Assembly: GCA_037039685.1 (NCBI GenBank)
Contig: JAWNGF010000005.1
Location: 1,984,001 to 2,048,000, forward strand
DNA from: Ceratobasidium sp. AG-K
Taxonomy: Eukaryota > Basidiomycota > Agaricomycetes > Cantharellales > Ceratobasidiaceae
Length of the DNA stretch: 64,000 bases
Direction: 5' to 3'
Part shown: in pieces, positions 25,484-35,667 of the stretch
How positions within the stretch are numbered: position 1 is the stretch's first letter
Layout: every line of letters starts with the position of its first letter
Made by a program: the position numbers and the translations under genes
The notes under the pieces: model-generated
Databases searched by the model: none
The model's input: the letters and a program-made list of their open reading frames with translations, nothing else
What the model was told of the DNA's origin: nothing

Positions 25484-28400
25484 CTAAGGGCCTGGCATGG
25501 TAGGGTGGAGTTTGTGGAATTTATCAACTAGTTCAGGAGCATTCTTGAGGTCTTCCTTTGATTGCCAAGAATTGTTGTCATGAGAATATCCTTTCCACTT
25601 GACGTAATAGTGGAGTTGTGTCGCAACCTGCTAAGTAGTAGAGTTGACGACTGCTAATCGCCTTGTTGACCATGAGCGATAAGTCTAAGTAGACTAAATT
25701 GCTAAGGGAAATTGCTAGCTTCTAAGTAGAAGTCCTAGCTCCAAATCCCAAGTGGCTGCTGAAGTGGCTAAGTAGCCAAGTGCCTCTGATCACACACTGC
25801 AGGGAGAGTTGACAAGGCGAAGCAAGCTGGGGGTGACCATGCTTGCAAGCCAGTATATATAGGCAAAGGGCAAGTGAGTCATACTAAGTACATGAGTCAC
25901 AAGCCCGAGTCAGAGTCCGTTTCATAAAGGGGGCTGCGCAGGCCAGCCAGTAGAAAACAGTATGAGTCATATGACTCATGGTGACATGTCATCCATACAC
26001 CTCACTAAACGAGGGAGAGGGCACATCAAAACAGAAGAGGCGCATAGGGCGCCGATACAAGCCATGAGTCCGCAGAAAGAGAGAGAGAGGGCGGGACGGG
26101 TCACGACAAGTTGACGGCAAATTTTCTTGGAATTAAGGATCTCTTTGACTTCCCATTCTTCTTCTCCTTCTTGTGTGATAATAGGGGGTGGTTGAGCAGG
26201 TTTGCAACCGTGGGGATCAGGGTGGAATTTTTTGAGTAGCATGACATGGAAAACAGGATGAATCTTCATTGATTTTGGTAATTCCAGTCTAAAGGCATGA
26301 GTCCCTACTTTTTCCAGTACTTTGTAAGGTCCTAAAATTTTGTGGGAGAGTTTTACTGAAGGTGTGTCTGTGGATATGTTCTGATGGCTAAGCCAGACTT
26401 TATCTCCAGGGTTTATCTCTTCTGGTTCTTTGGCTCCTTTATCAAAGTAGTGTTTGTAGGACTGGTTTGCTTGAATCAGAGCAGCTTTGACTTCATCATA
26501 TCCTTTCAACAAGAATTCTGCATGGGCATCAGCTTCAGGGACAGTATAGTCTGATTCTTCCCCAATGTTCATTCTGGGGTTGAAACCTTGGCAGATCTGG
26601 AAGGGTGTTTTGCCAGTGGATGCTTGGATTCCATTGTTGTAAGCAAATTCTGCCATAGGGAGCAAGGCTACCCAGTCGTTTTGCCTATGGTTGACAAAGG
26701 CCCTGATAAAGATTTCAACAACTTGGTTTGCCCGTTCTGACTGTCCATCTGTTCTTGGATGGTAGGCTGTGCTGAAGGTGGGTTTTACGTCCAGCCATTT
26801 GTACAGATGCTTAATGAACTTTGAATTGAAAGTGGATCCTCTGTCTGAGACTGTTGCTTTTGGGGTGCCATGAAGTTTCCAGATGTTTGCAACAAAGATA
26901 TTGGCTATGTCTACTGCTGTGGCCATTGATTTATGAGGGAGATAGTGTGCCATCTTGGAAAACTGATCTACAACTGTCAAGATTGCGTTGTATCCTTCTG
27001 ATTCTGGGAGCCCTATAATCATGTCATAGGAGATCTCTTCCCAAGGTCTCTCAGGAATGTGTAAGGGACGCAGTAGTCCTGTGGGGAGTTGGTTCAATGG
27101 TTTAACTCAAATACATGTTTCACAGTGTGACACATAAGAGTTGACAAACTTCTTCATGGATGGCCAGTAATAAGTTCTTGAGACTAATTCCAGCGTCCTT
27201 GCTTGTCCAGGATGCCCAGCTGTAATATTGTCATGGCACAATTCCAATATCAGGTTTCTGACTGTTTCATCCCTGGGGACAAAGATCCTTCCTTTGAACA
27301 TTAGGAGTCCTTCTTTGTATTCCCAATCTTTGACCTTTTTGCCATTTCTCAGCTTATTGTGAGCTTCATCCAACCTGGGGTCTTCTAGGATTGCTTCTTT
27401 AATTAGGTCGTTGATTTCTTGGTCAGGGGTAATAGCCAAAATTAAAATGTCTGGTTTAAGGAGAACTTGGTTCTCTACCCCCCCCCAAAGGTTCTAGGTT
27501 GTACCGCCTTGAGAGAATGTCTGCTTTTTTGTTCTGGTTTCCTGGCCTGTACATGATCTGGAAGTTGAAGTCCACCAGGAAGTTCATCCAACAGATTTGG
27601 CGTTGGTTTAGTTGTTTGGATGAGGAGAAGTATTCCAAATTTGTGTGATCTGTTATGACTTGAACAGCTTTTTCCGTGCCTTGAAGTAAGTGCCTCCATT
27701 CCTTAAAGGCCCTAATAATTGCCAATAGTTCTTTATTGAAAATGTCGTAGTTTTGTTCAGCCAGATTTAGTGATTTAGAAAGGAAAGCTACTGGGTGCAA
27801 TTTCCCTGCTTCATCCTTTTGAGATAGAACTGCTCCTGTGGCAAAACCTGACACATCTGTTTTGAGGAAAAACTCCTTATTGTGATTGGGTTGCATCATT
27901 ACAGGTGCCACCTTAAGAGCTTCTTTTAGTGCATTCATGGCGTCTTGTTCTTTGCTTGTCCATTGCCACTTTTGATCCTTCTTGAGCTGGTTGTATAGAG
28001 GTCTAGCTTTGCCAGCAAAGTCTTGGATGAACCTTCGATAGAAATTGACAAATCCTAGGAACTCTTGAACTTGTTTAACGTTCTTGGGTGCTTTCCAATT
28101 CATAGCTGCTGTAACTTTTCCCTGATCTGTTTCAATCCCTTTGTTGGAAATGACTAGTCCTACCCAGTCCAGTTTGGTTTGGTGGAACTTGCATTTCCTC
28201 AGTTTTGCAATCAATTTGTGTTCTCTTAGTCTTTTTAGCACCTCTTTGACATGTTCTGGGTGATCTTTGACTTGTTTGGAAAAGATGAAGATATCATCAA
28301 TGTATACAAGTACGAAAACTCCCATAATGTCCCTGAATATAAAGTTCATTAGGGACTGGAAGCTTGATGGGGTGTTTTTGAGACCAAAGGGCATGACTTT

Positions 28401-29378
28401 CCATTTGTACATGCCATACTGAGTTTTGAAGGCTGTTTTCCATTTGTGCCCTGCTGCTATTTGAGTTTGATGGAATCCTTGTGCCAAGTCTAGAGTGGTA
28501 CCAATGACAAATCCTTCCAGGGCCCTTAACCACTGATCTAGTAGAGGTATTCTGCTTGCATTGAATTTGCACAGCAAATTTACATATCTATAGTCAATGC
28601 AAAAGCGTAACTCTGGGTTGTTTGGATCTTCTGGATGCGGTTTTTTGACAAACAAAACTGGCAATGCCAAAGGAGACTTGGAAATCTGAATGTGTCCTCT
28701 TTGGATAAGGGTTTCCAACACTTTCTTCATTTCTTTGTCTTTGGCTAGAGACGTTTTGTAAATAGGGCCATGCTTTAATTTGGCCTCTGGTAGGAGGTCA
28801 AGTGTAATGTCAGTTGGTCTGTGCGGTGGAAGTTCTTCCAATCTGGATTCGTCAAATACATCTGCAAAATCCTTGTATTCTTCTGGTAAAATAGTTGCAG
28901 CTGCAATTTGAAGTGTAGACGGGACTTCAAGGCAGTTCTTTGAGCAGAACTCACTTGTGTATGCAATTGTCCTATTTTTCCAATTAATTTGTGGATTATG
29001 TTTTTTGAGCCATGACATCCCAAGTACAATAGGGTGTCTTCCAATGTTTGTGACATGACATTCTATTTCGCTGGTATGTGTGCCCATATTAAGTCTAAAT
29101 TTAGTATAGTGGGTGACTTTTCCAGATGAAACTTCCTGTCCATCTATGACTTGTAAGGTTTTTGGTTTCTCATGTTGAAATAGAGGAAGGTTTGCTTCTT
29201 TTGCTAGGGAAGGGTTTATGAAGCAGGATGTTGCACTGCAGTCTAGGAGTGCTTGCCCAGAGAATTTCTTTAATTTGTTGACTGACTTAGAATTAGGAGC
29301 CGTAGCTAGTGGATGAGTGGTGAAATCAATGTATAATTGGTTTTCATTTGATATTGACATGATTTCAAGTTCATCCAT
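25484..29378 (-). pseudogene. Gy-B pol: protease, RT, RNase H, integrase, chromodomain
   Basis: Minus-strand frame starting at 29378 (MDELEIMSISNENQLYIDF). Domains: protease LLDCSATSCFIN (a variant of the usual D-S/T-G, so protease activity is doubtful), RT with YIDDIFIF, RNase H FLKTDVSGFATG, integrase zinc finger HPGQARTLELVSRTYYW, DDE core (VVDQFSKMAHYL, VSDRGSTF) and a chromodomain. The first frame ends at 27456. The G run at 27477-27487 (minus strand) causes a frame change, after which integrase continues. A TGA near 27104 interrupts CETCIRVK. The chromodomain is split by the solo LTR: the upstream half reads EVKEILNSKKICRQ and the rest (YYVKWKGYS...SWQSKEDL) resumes at 25613 and ends at the TAG at 25484-25486. 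Confidence 0.85.
25619..26108 (-). repeat. Solo LTR of the Gy-A family inside Gy-B
   Basis: 490 bases, inverse orientation to Gy-A, ends TGTCG...CGACA on its own strand. Flanked by target duplication AGTTG (25614-25618 and 26109-26113). It keeps CpG sites that the Gy-A LTR has lost, so it is younger or less decayed. It contains four bZIP-type sites: TGAGTCA at 25875-25881, 25893-25899 and 25963-25969, and TGACTCA at 25972-25978. The last two form a palindrome. It is the product of LTR-LTR recombination. Confidence 0.93.
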
Positions 29379-29413
29379 AGTACTAGCTAATATATCACCA
29401 AGTACTTGGCTCC

Positions 29414-30766
29414 TTAATAAGCCTTGGTGACGTCTTTTCCCAACTCAATGTCTGAAGAGATTTCTTCAATCTGGGTTTCAAAACCTGATGCTGTGTTCTT
29501 GGAAGGACAGACCCTTGCTGAGTGTCCCTTGCCACTGCATGTGAAACAAATCATTGGTCCTTTTCCTTTTCCATCAAGATCCATTGCATTTGGGTCTTTG
29601 GCAGGAGTGGAGGGTTTGGGTGTTTGAGTGGTAGGAGCATTGAAAGTACTGGTCCGGGTGTCCTTTTGAATAGCTCCAAACAGAACATTTCCCTTTGTTC
29701 CGTTGTCCCAGGAGATCTGTGGAACTGGACAACCCTTGGCGTTCCTGGTAATACTTGAGATTTTGCCGTATTGCACCCCACCTGTAGGTTTTGACATAAA
29801 GACGCAGTCGTTTATGTTGAACCTCTGACCCATTGGGGTGTTTGGAGTGCTTGTAGCCACTTTGGATGTAGCTTGTTTCAAGGTGCTGGTTTGTAGGCCT
29901 TGGACTTTTTTGGGTGCATTAATGCTGTTCATTGTGGAATCAATTTCCAGGGCTCTTTTGCAAACTTGATTGAATGTCCTTGTTGCTTCATGGGGTTTAA
30001 AGTTCTGTGACACCATGGCCATCTTGATTTCATCTTTAAGACTGTCATAGAAATCATCACAAAGTACTCGATCAGTGTACCCGAGTACCAATGAATAAGT
30101 GACAAAGTCTTGTAGATAATCTTGGACAGAGGTCTTCTGGATCAACTTCTTGTATAGTTGTCTATATTGGTCGATTTTGTGGACGTTGCCAAACCTAGCT
30201 TGCATTTTGTTCCAAAATTTGTCTATGTCATGTAGCCAATTAGTTGCTCCCCTTCTTGCCGTATCTACATTGATTCCGGGTTGCATCCATATGTAGGCAG
30301 GTCCCTTGCAATATCCCATGATGTAAGTAATTTTTTGTTCTGTGGTTGCTTGTGGGGATGTATGGTTTATGTACAGGGTACATTGCAATTTAAACTTGTC
30401 AAATTTATCTACCTCTCCCAAAAATTCTTCTGGGGGGTGCATTTTGAGTTTATACCCTGGCATAGTTGTTGATGCAGCAGTGGAGGGTGTTGCTCCTAGG
30501 TTTGCTAGTGATTGAGATACTGCGTTCATCAATTGGTGAAGGGGTGCAATTTGTGAGGTTTGGTTTTGGATTGCCATGACGTCCACAACAGTGTTGTCAA
30601 TTCCTTGTTCTAGAGTGGTGGTGATGCTGTTTAAGGCATTGATGTGGCCAATTATTTTTTGCACCTTGTCTATTAGGGCATTGATTGCGTGTGCCACTAC
30701 ATTGGGTGGAGATGTTTCAGATATTTGGGTAAACCCCCCTTGACTTGGTAATGGGGCTCTTAACAT
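29414..30766 (-). CDS. Gy-B gag
   Basis: 450 codons without interruption, starting MLRAPLPSQGGF at 30766. The central retrotransposon-gag domain (near residues 120-260, with KLKMHPPEEFLGEVDKF and DYLQDFVTYSL) is followed by a basic linker and a CCHC zinc knuckle CFTCSGKGHSARVC near the end. It is separated from pol by 35 bases and lies in another frame, so pol would need frameshifting or reinitiation. The protein packages element RNA. No decay is visible here. Confidence 0.85.
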   Translation of the reverse strand: MLRAPLPSQGGFTQISETSPPNVVAHAINALIDKVQKIIGHINALNSITTTLEQGIDNTVVDVMAIQNQTSQIAPLHQLMNAVSQSLANLGATPSTAASTTMPGYKLKMHPPEEFLGEVDKFDKFKLQCTLYINHTSPQATTEQKITYIMGYCKGPAYIWMQPGINVDTARRGATNWLHDIDKFWNKMQARFGNVHKIDQYRQLYKKLIQKTSVQDYLQDFVTYSLVLGYTDRVLCDDFYDSLKDEIKMAMVSQNFKPHEATRTFNQVCKRALEIDSTMNSINAPKKVQGLQTSTLKQATSKVATSTPNTPMGQRFNINDCVFMSKPTGGVQYGKISSITRNAKGCPVPQISWDNGTKGNVLFGAIQKDTRTSTFNAPTTQTPKPSTPAKDPNAMDLDGKGKGPMICFTCSGKGHSARVCPSKNTASGFETQIEEISSDIELGKDVTKAY

Positions 30767-30790
30767 ATTAGAGCAGGGAAAAGTGTGGAT

Positions 30791-31602
30791 TTATTGGGAA
30801 CCAAGACTGTACAGAATATTGCAAATCCTTCTGCAAACTTTTCTATCTTTAATGAAGCGTAGGCTTCTTAAAAACACCAATTCAAGATTTTTGTCCTCCA
30901 GAAACAATGTGTTGATCACTCCTAGTTTGTTGTACTGTTTGTATATGTAGTTACGATGAATGTCTTCAATAAAGAGTGATAGGGATTCTAGCCTGAGCTG
31001 TTCCCTGTGTTGTTCCGGTGTGAGTTGAGGTCTTGATCCCACTGAAACGGGTTTGGGGCAATAGTGTTAAGGTGATTTAGAAGGCAGTAATCCTGGTTAA
31101 TAGGAATATGCACTTCTGTTGCAAGGTGACAGTATTTGCCCTTGATTTTGTCTTTAAGGGTTTCAATGGTGTGCCACTGACATTTGTTGTTGTTGATGAG
31201 ATTTTTGACCTTTCGAGTATGCTTTTCTTGGATTTTAATGAGTTGGTCGCAGTTTTTGATCAGGGCATGGATTTGTTCTTGTAGGCGCTCGACTTCAATG
31301 TTGGTGTCAGCAAGGTTTATGCTTTGGACATGATCTTGATTGGCTTGTTGTTTGTTTGTATTTTTGATACTGATTTCAATGAATTCAAGCCTTGAGTGAA
31401 GTGTTTGGTAGTCAGCTTCAAATTGATTGTAGTTTTTGTCGTTTCTTGTATGCTCAACCCTTAATTCCTCTGCTTGTTTGACCTGATCTTCTTCTAGCAC
31501 TTCAGTTCGACTGTTTAATTTGTCAACTTTGGTGTCTAGATCAAGCACAAAGTCTTTTAGTTTAAAGACCGCTTTGCAGAGGCTAAAGAATGCAGGGAAC
31601 AC
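30791..31602 (-). CDS. Gy-B upstream frames (coiled-coil protein and small frame), function unknown
   Basis: Two overlapping minus-strand frames precede gag. The first, 30988-31602 (204 codons), starts MFPAFFSLCKAVFKLKDF and is mostly heptad-like, charged helix (KVDKLNSRTEVLEEDQVKQ). The second, 30791-31042 (83 codons), lies in the gag frame and is rich in Leu and Arg. They may be a separate gene, or an N-terminal gag extension now broken by a frameshift and a TAA just before the gag ATG. I cannot tell which. Confidence 0.5.
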
Positions 31603-32018
31603 TTTTAAGGTTAATTAGTCAGTTACTAATTAATCCTTTTTTAGTGCATACTGATGGAAACAACAAGTTGGTGGGGTTCTTGATGGATGTGAGTGTTAAC
31701 TTGGGTGGTGCTCCAACCACTTTCCAGTTTTTGTTTGAGAGGATCTGGCTTCCTCAAGATGTTGATTTGGATGTGAAGGGTGCTAGGCGCTAAGCTTTTG
31801 CTTTATATACTCCTTATCTGATCTTATCAGTTATCAACAGCCTTGGGCAAGCGTGATAGCAACAGTGTATGACAGAGTAAGGGTGTATTTAGCTGACTAA
31901 AGCCACTATGACCCAAAAGGGGATAACAATTGGGTTCACTGACAGTGTATAGCAACGTGGGACTACTGGTCTATATCAAGTATAGCTCTTTGTCTGTTGT
32001 ACTATGCCCGTTTTCCCA

Positions 32019-32497
32019 TGTACGTTCTATCTACTTGGTGGAAAAGCAGGAGCTTAAGGCTGATGCTTAAAAGGCTTGACCTAATGTCCCAACTTGGGTC
32101 AATTAGGTGTATAAAAGGTTAAGGGGTTTGACTTAAACAAGTCTTAGAACCCAAGGAGTAGTGATAGTAAGAGGATTGATTGAACAAGTCCTAGTGGAAA
32201 GGAGGTCAAGCCTTGTCGTTAACCGGCTTGACCTCTGGGTTTATATACATGAGGGATCATTGCCACATCATTACTTATCAGAGTGAGAAAGCCAAGTACA
32301 ACCAATGATAAGCAAGATAAGAGATATGACTCGACGTTCTGGAAGTTCCGGAAGCATCACAGATATCAAATGAAAAGACAAATACATCACATGATATAAG
32401 TTAAGCGCCAGAGGACATTTGTACCAAAAAAGGAAAATGTTCGGAAAAAAAGATATAAAATCAGAATAAAATGTCTGAGCTTAGTCAGCTCATGACA
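32019..32497 (-). repeat. Gy-B right LTR (inner border uncertain)
   Basis: The right 219 bases (32279-32497) are duplicated at 25251-25473, which proves the LTR. The left border cannot be found by pairing because the other LTR is truncated; TG at 32019 would give a 479-bp TG...CA LTR, similar to the other families. A TATA box (TATATAAACC on the minus strand, near 32245) lies inside. No self-complementary primer site like that of the other gypsy elements was found. Confidence 0.55.
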
Positions 32498-34059
32498 GTG
32501 ACGGACCAGGACTTCTTGGATGTAAGTAGGATATGTGGCATTTGATGGTGGTTTGCTAATGTATACCCTTTAGTTGCACTCACTTATTGCGTATGTCCAG
32601 CACTTGGAACCTGTGTAATTGCTGACAAATTTGCTTTTCTGTAGCTTGGAAAAGTTCATTCCAATGTCTCAGTCACTTATTGACTGTGTGTTGTAAACTA
32701 TCTCACTTGCCATCTCACTGAACATTGTTCCTTTTAGCAATCTTATGCGACTCAGATTTGAATCACGTTTTTCAGGTCTTGTAAGTATTAAAGCTTGAGA
32801 TGGTCGTAAGCTGGTAGTTCTGATCCATATTGGTTTAGTGCCAAGGAGAAAGAGATTATCTACCATGACTCAGCCTGTTTTGTCTTGGGTCGTAGTGGGA
32901 CGGGTACGTACGAGCTTTTCTGCGTGAATTATACCTGACTTACTTGTGTCCTCAGGTAAAACAACTAGCATCTTATTCAAGGTTTGACAGTGATTTGTAT
33001 GAATTGTGAATTATACTTATTCGGCTTTATGTGTACAGATGATCAGAATTGAGAAGTTATTCAAGTGTATGGAGGAAATTACCAAACCTTGCCAAGTATT
33101 TGTCACCCAGTCCCGTGTTCTTGCTCAACGGGTTCAAGAGTACTATGAAAGCCTTGTCAAGACCTCTGGAAATCTAGACAAGGACGTGAAGTCTCCTGAG
33201 GAAGATGTTCTGGCTGATCTCAATGACAAGGATGCTGGGGTCTTTGGATTACCTCCTAAATATTCAATGCTCAAGGACCATCATTTTCCCCTTTTCCCGA
33301 CCTACGACCAGGTGAGTTTCTTCAAATAAGGTTATGAAGTTGATCTAATAGGGTTCAATATAGCTTTGTAGCTTGCTTGAAGCAGATTTTGGCCTCCAGT
33401 TTAGACGCTCAGCTAGGACCAGGGCACACACAGCAGCTGAAAAGCGCTTTGCTATTTCCGAGATTGCCAATGCAAAAATTGATCTAGACCAAGAAGACAA
33501 CATCAGCCAGGAAGATGCTAGTGAAATTCCCATGTCTCTGATCACAAGCATGGCTATGGATCAGCAGAGGCTTCAAGAAGCCAAGCAGGCGGCGGTGACA
33601 TTCAAGTGAGTTTCTATCTCCCGTTTGTATGCTGGTCACTTCAGTCATTTATAATAACCTTTCCCAACAATAGTGTTTTTGTGGCAGCTTATTGGCCGCA
33701 TTTCAATTATCAACTTATCAAGGGCCTGGACGCCACGTTGGTCTTTAGTGAATTTCTTGGTGTAATCAAGGCGCGTATAAGCTTTAATCTAGCGCCACAG
33801 TGCTGATGTCGATAACCACAGGGATTGGAGGCTGCTCTCGGCAGTAAATCCGGAGCCTTGTCTCGCAACGAATACATGAGTATCAGCCATAGGAAGTCCT
33901 CGTTTGCATCCCAGAAAGATCAAGTCTACAACTTGTATGAGGCATATCAGAAGCGTAAGCAGCACCTTGGAGGATATGACGCCGCTGAACAGTACGCTTC
34001 TTGAGGGCGATTGATTGAGTAGATGTTTATTCCTAATTAGCACACACGCATTGGTTGCC
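32498..34059 (+). pseudogene. Copy C, piece 2: start of helicase core with Walker A
   Basis: Resumes with the right GTGAC and VTDQDFLD, then the micro-exon near 32570-32586 and the LEKFIPMSQSLID exon. The P-loop exon pair follows: GRSGTG ends near 32904 and KTT begins at 32956, so Walker A is intact. Then come the FVTQSRVLAQRVQEYY exon (33039-33311), the LCSLLEADFGLQF exon (from 33363) and exons to the AEQ codons near 33991. Cut at 34059 in the exon reading THALVA. The last five bases TTGCC are the left target copy of Gy-2. No premature stop is seen in this piece. Confidence 0.85.
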
Positions 34060-34514
34060 TGTCGTAAGCTTCTTCTTGGTGGTTATGAGACAAGCCGCGA
34101 CGGAGAGTGGACGGCACTAAGACCTAAGTGACCTCTCGAACCGCAACACACTTAAGCGTCTGTAGGCTCTTGAGGGTAGGGGTGGTTCTAAGTGTCACTC
34201 AAAGGGGATGTTTTGACGAGACAAAACAAGCTGGGGTTACCAGGCTTGTTGGTCCTCTATATATATTCAAGAAGTGGCCGAGTCATACAAGGTGCAGCCA
34301 CATGAGTCATACAGTCTACCAGTCAGGAGTGTCCATGTGAGTCATGCTGTATGAACAGACATGACTCGTACAAAGCACAGCCGCGTTACACAATGTAACA
34401 GAATAACCACAAGAAGGTGGCAACGCGGCAAACGGAAACGGAACACAACACAAAAGAAAGGAACAGGCGGGCGAGACAACAGTCGAGTCCGATGGAGTGA
34501 GCTGGCTCACGACA
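34060..34514 (-). repeat. Gy-2 left LTR (3' LTR of element)
   Basis: 455 bases, TGTCG...CGACA. On the minus strand the TATA box lies near 34265 and the predicted start AGCTTGTTTTGT is the complement of 34221-34232. TGAGTCA sites at 34303-34309 and 34338-34344. Confidence 0.95.
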
Positions 34515-34555
34515 TTACTCCCCCCTATGAGTCCATTTGGGGGACCTGAATGGAC

Positions 34556-35320
34556 TTACTGTACCGCGCAGTCCTTCCCTTTCCTCAGCATAAATTCCTC
34601 AAGCCCTTCATCTTCCTCCAAGGTCAGGTCGATGGGATTGAACGCGGTGTTCCCCGGTTCGTCCGAGAACTTCTCCCACTCTTCCCATGTCTCCTCCCTT
34701 GTCCAGTCGGCCTTGGACCAGTCCAAAACCCTTTCCTGAGCCTCTACGAACTCCTTGTCCCACTGTTGCACATCGGGCTCTGCCTCCTTCCATGCCGACA
34801 CGTCAGCCTCCTCCTTCTTCCACCAGTAGGGTTCCCAGTCGATCTTCTCCTTCTGGTATCGGCCCCTCTCCATCCTCCAGTCGCTCAGGTCCTTTTCGTA
34901 GTTGGCGTCCCAGGCATCGTTCCATCTAGGTCGGAGCGTTGGCTGCCTTCCGTCGTAACCTGGTACCCACTCGCTCGAGTATGCTCCTTCTTGTCCCCAT
35001 TCAACCACCCCGAGCATGTGGGTGGAGAGGAGAACGACCTCCGAGACCTGGAATGCGGCACACCCCCGGCAGACAAATATGTCCTTCCATAGGAGCTGCA
35101 TGCGTGTCGGCCATTTTTTTCCGACCCACTGGAATTCCCCCAGGTCTGAGTGGAGGATGTCGTCCGAAGCCCTGAAGTGCATTCTGCCCGAGCCTTGTTG
35201 TGACCTCTTGAAGACGTAGAGGGCAGCCCCGGAGTCAAGGATCCTTGCCATGGCAAAGGCGGGTCCTTCGAGGACGCGGGTGAGGTTGTTGACAATGGTG
35301 GAGCGGGTGACGGCAGGCAT
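34556..35320 (-). CDS. Gy-2 third gene (ORF3), acidic Trp-rich protein with SUMO-interaction-like motif
   Basis: 254 codons from MPAVTRSTIVNN at 35320; an in-frame upstream ATG at 35389 is not shared with Gy-3. The N-terminal third is hydrophobic and mixed, the C-terminal half is dense in Trp, Glu and Asp (WKEAEPDVQQWDKEF). The end reads NPIDLTLEEDEG, matching a SUMO-interaction motif (hydrophobic I-D-L followed by acidic residues). No signal peptide or membrane helix, so not an envelope. It overlaps the pol tail in another frame. The same 254-codon length and full reading frame are kept in Gy-3, suggesting selection. Function unknown; a role in targeting or regulating the particle is speculation. 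Confidence 0.7.
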   Translation of the reverse strand: MPAVTRSTIVNNLTRVLEGPAFAMARILDSGAALYVFKRSQQGSGRMHFRASDDILHSDLGEFQWVGKKWPTRMQLLWKDIFVCRGCAAFQVSEVVLLSTHMLGVVEWGQEGAYSSEWVPGYDGRQPTLRPRWNDAWDANYEKDLSDWRMERGRYQKEKIDWEPYWWKKEEADVSAWKEAEPDVQQWDKEFVEAQERVLDWSKADWTREETWEEWEKFSDEPGNTAFNPIDLTLEEDEGLEEFMLRKGKDCAVQ

Positions 35321-35667
35321 TGTAGAGGGCAAAAAAGATTTAAAGCGTAGAGTTGAGGGTGTTTCTTGGAATAGTAGCAAGCTTTGCAAGTGGCACTACC
35401 CGTTTCACCCCTTCTGCCTTTTATCTTCCCTGGAGCATAGTTAGATGGTGTGGGAGCTTCGGGGTGTCGGCGTAGAAGGTCCTTGATAATTTTTGAAAGG
35501 TGACCAAAATCTTCCGCTCTTTGTTCTGTGTCTTCTTCACTTCCATAACCCTTCCATCTGACCCTGTAAAAAAGACCGTCCTTTGTCTCCTTCCAGTCCA
35601 AAATCTTCTCTACTTCATATTCTTCTTCTCCTTCTTCTGTTATGATCGGCGGTGGTCGGGGTTGGTT
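34885..35667 (-). pseudogene. Gy-2 chromodomain region of pol, cut off by a TGA
   Basis: In frame with pol but beyond the TGA at 35668-35670. In Gy-3 the same place reads EFSRNQPRPPP, so TGA replaces an Arg codon. Contains chromodomain residues RVRWKGYGSEEDTEQ. Without readthrough Gy-2 integrase lacks its chromatin reader. The downstream Ser/Thr-rich tail overlaps ORF3. Confidence 0.8.

Larger units (their letters stand above)
25251..32497 (-). mobile_element. Gy-B: Ty3/gypsy chromovirus on minus strand, host of Gy-A and a solo LTR
   Basis: Minus-strand element inserted in an exon of copy C with target duplication GTGAC (17724-17728 and 32498-32502). Left LTR portion 25251-25473 matches the end of the right LTR (to 32497), both finishing GCTCATGACA. 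Order on the minus strand: right LTR and leader, upstream coiled-coil frames, gag, pol ending in a chromodomain, left LTR. It differs clearly from Gy-A, Gy-2 and Gy-3 in sequence and lacks their third gene. It is damaged by a solo LTR, one TGA and a poly-G frameshift, so not autonomous. Confidence 0.85.

Noticed and set aside
31590..31793. Small plus-strand gene in the Gy-B leader
   Set aside because: 67 codons, antisense to the element leader, no motif and no second copy to compare.
34556..35389. Third gene of Gy-2 as an envelope gene
   Set aside because: No signal peptide, transmembrane helix, cysteine pattern or furin-like site; acidic and Trp rich instead.
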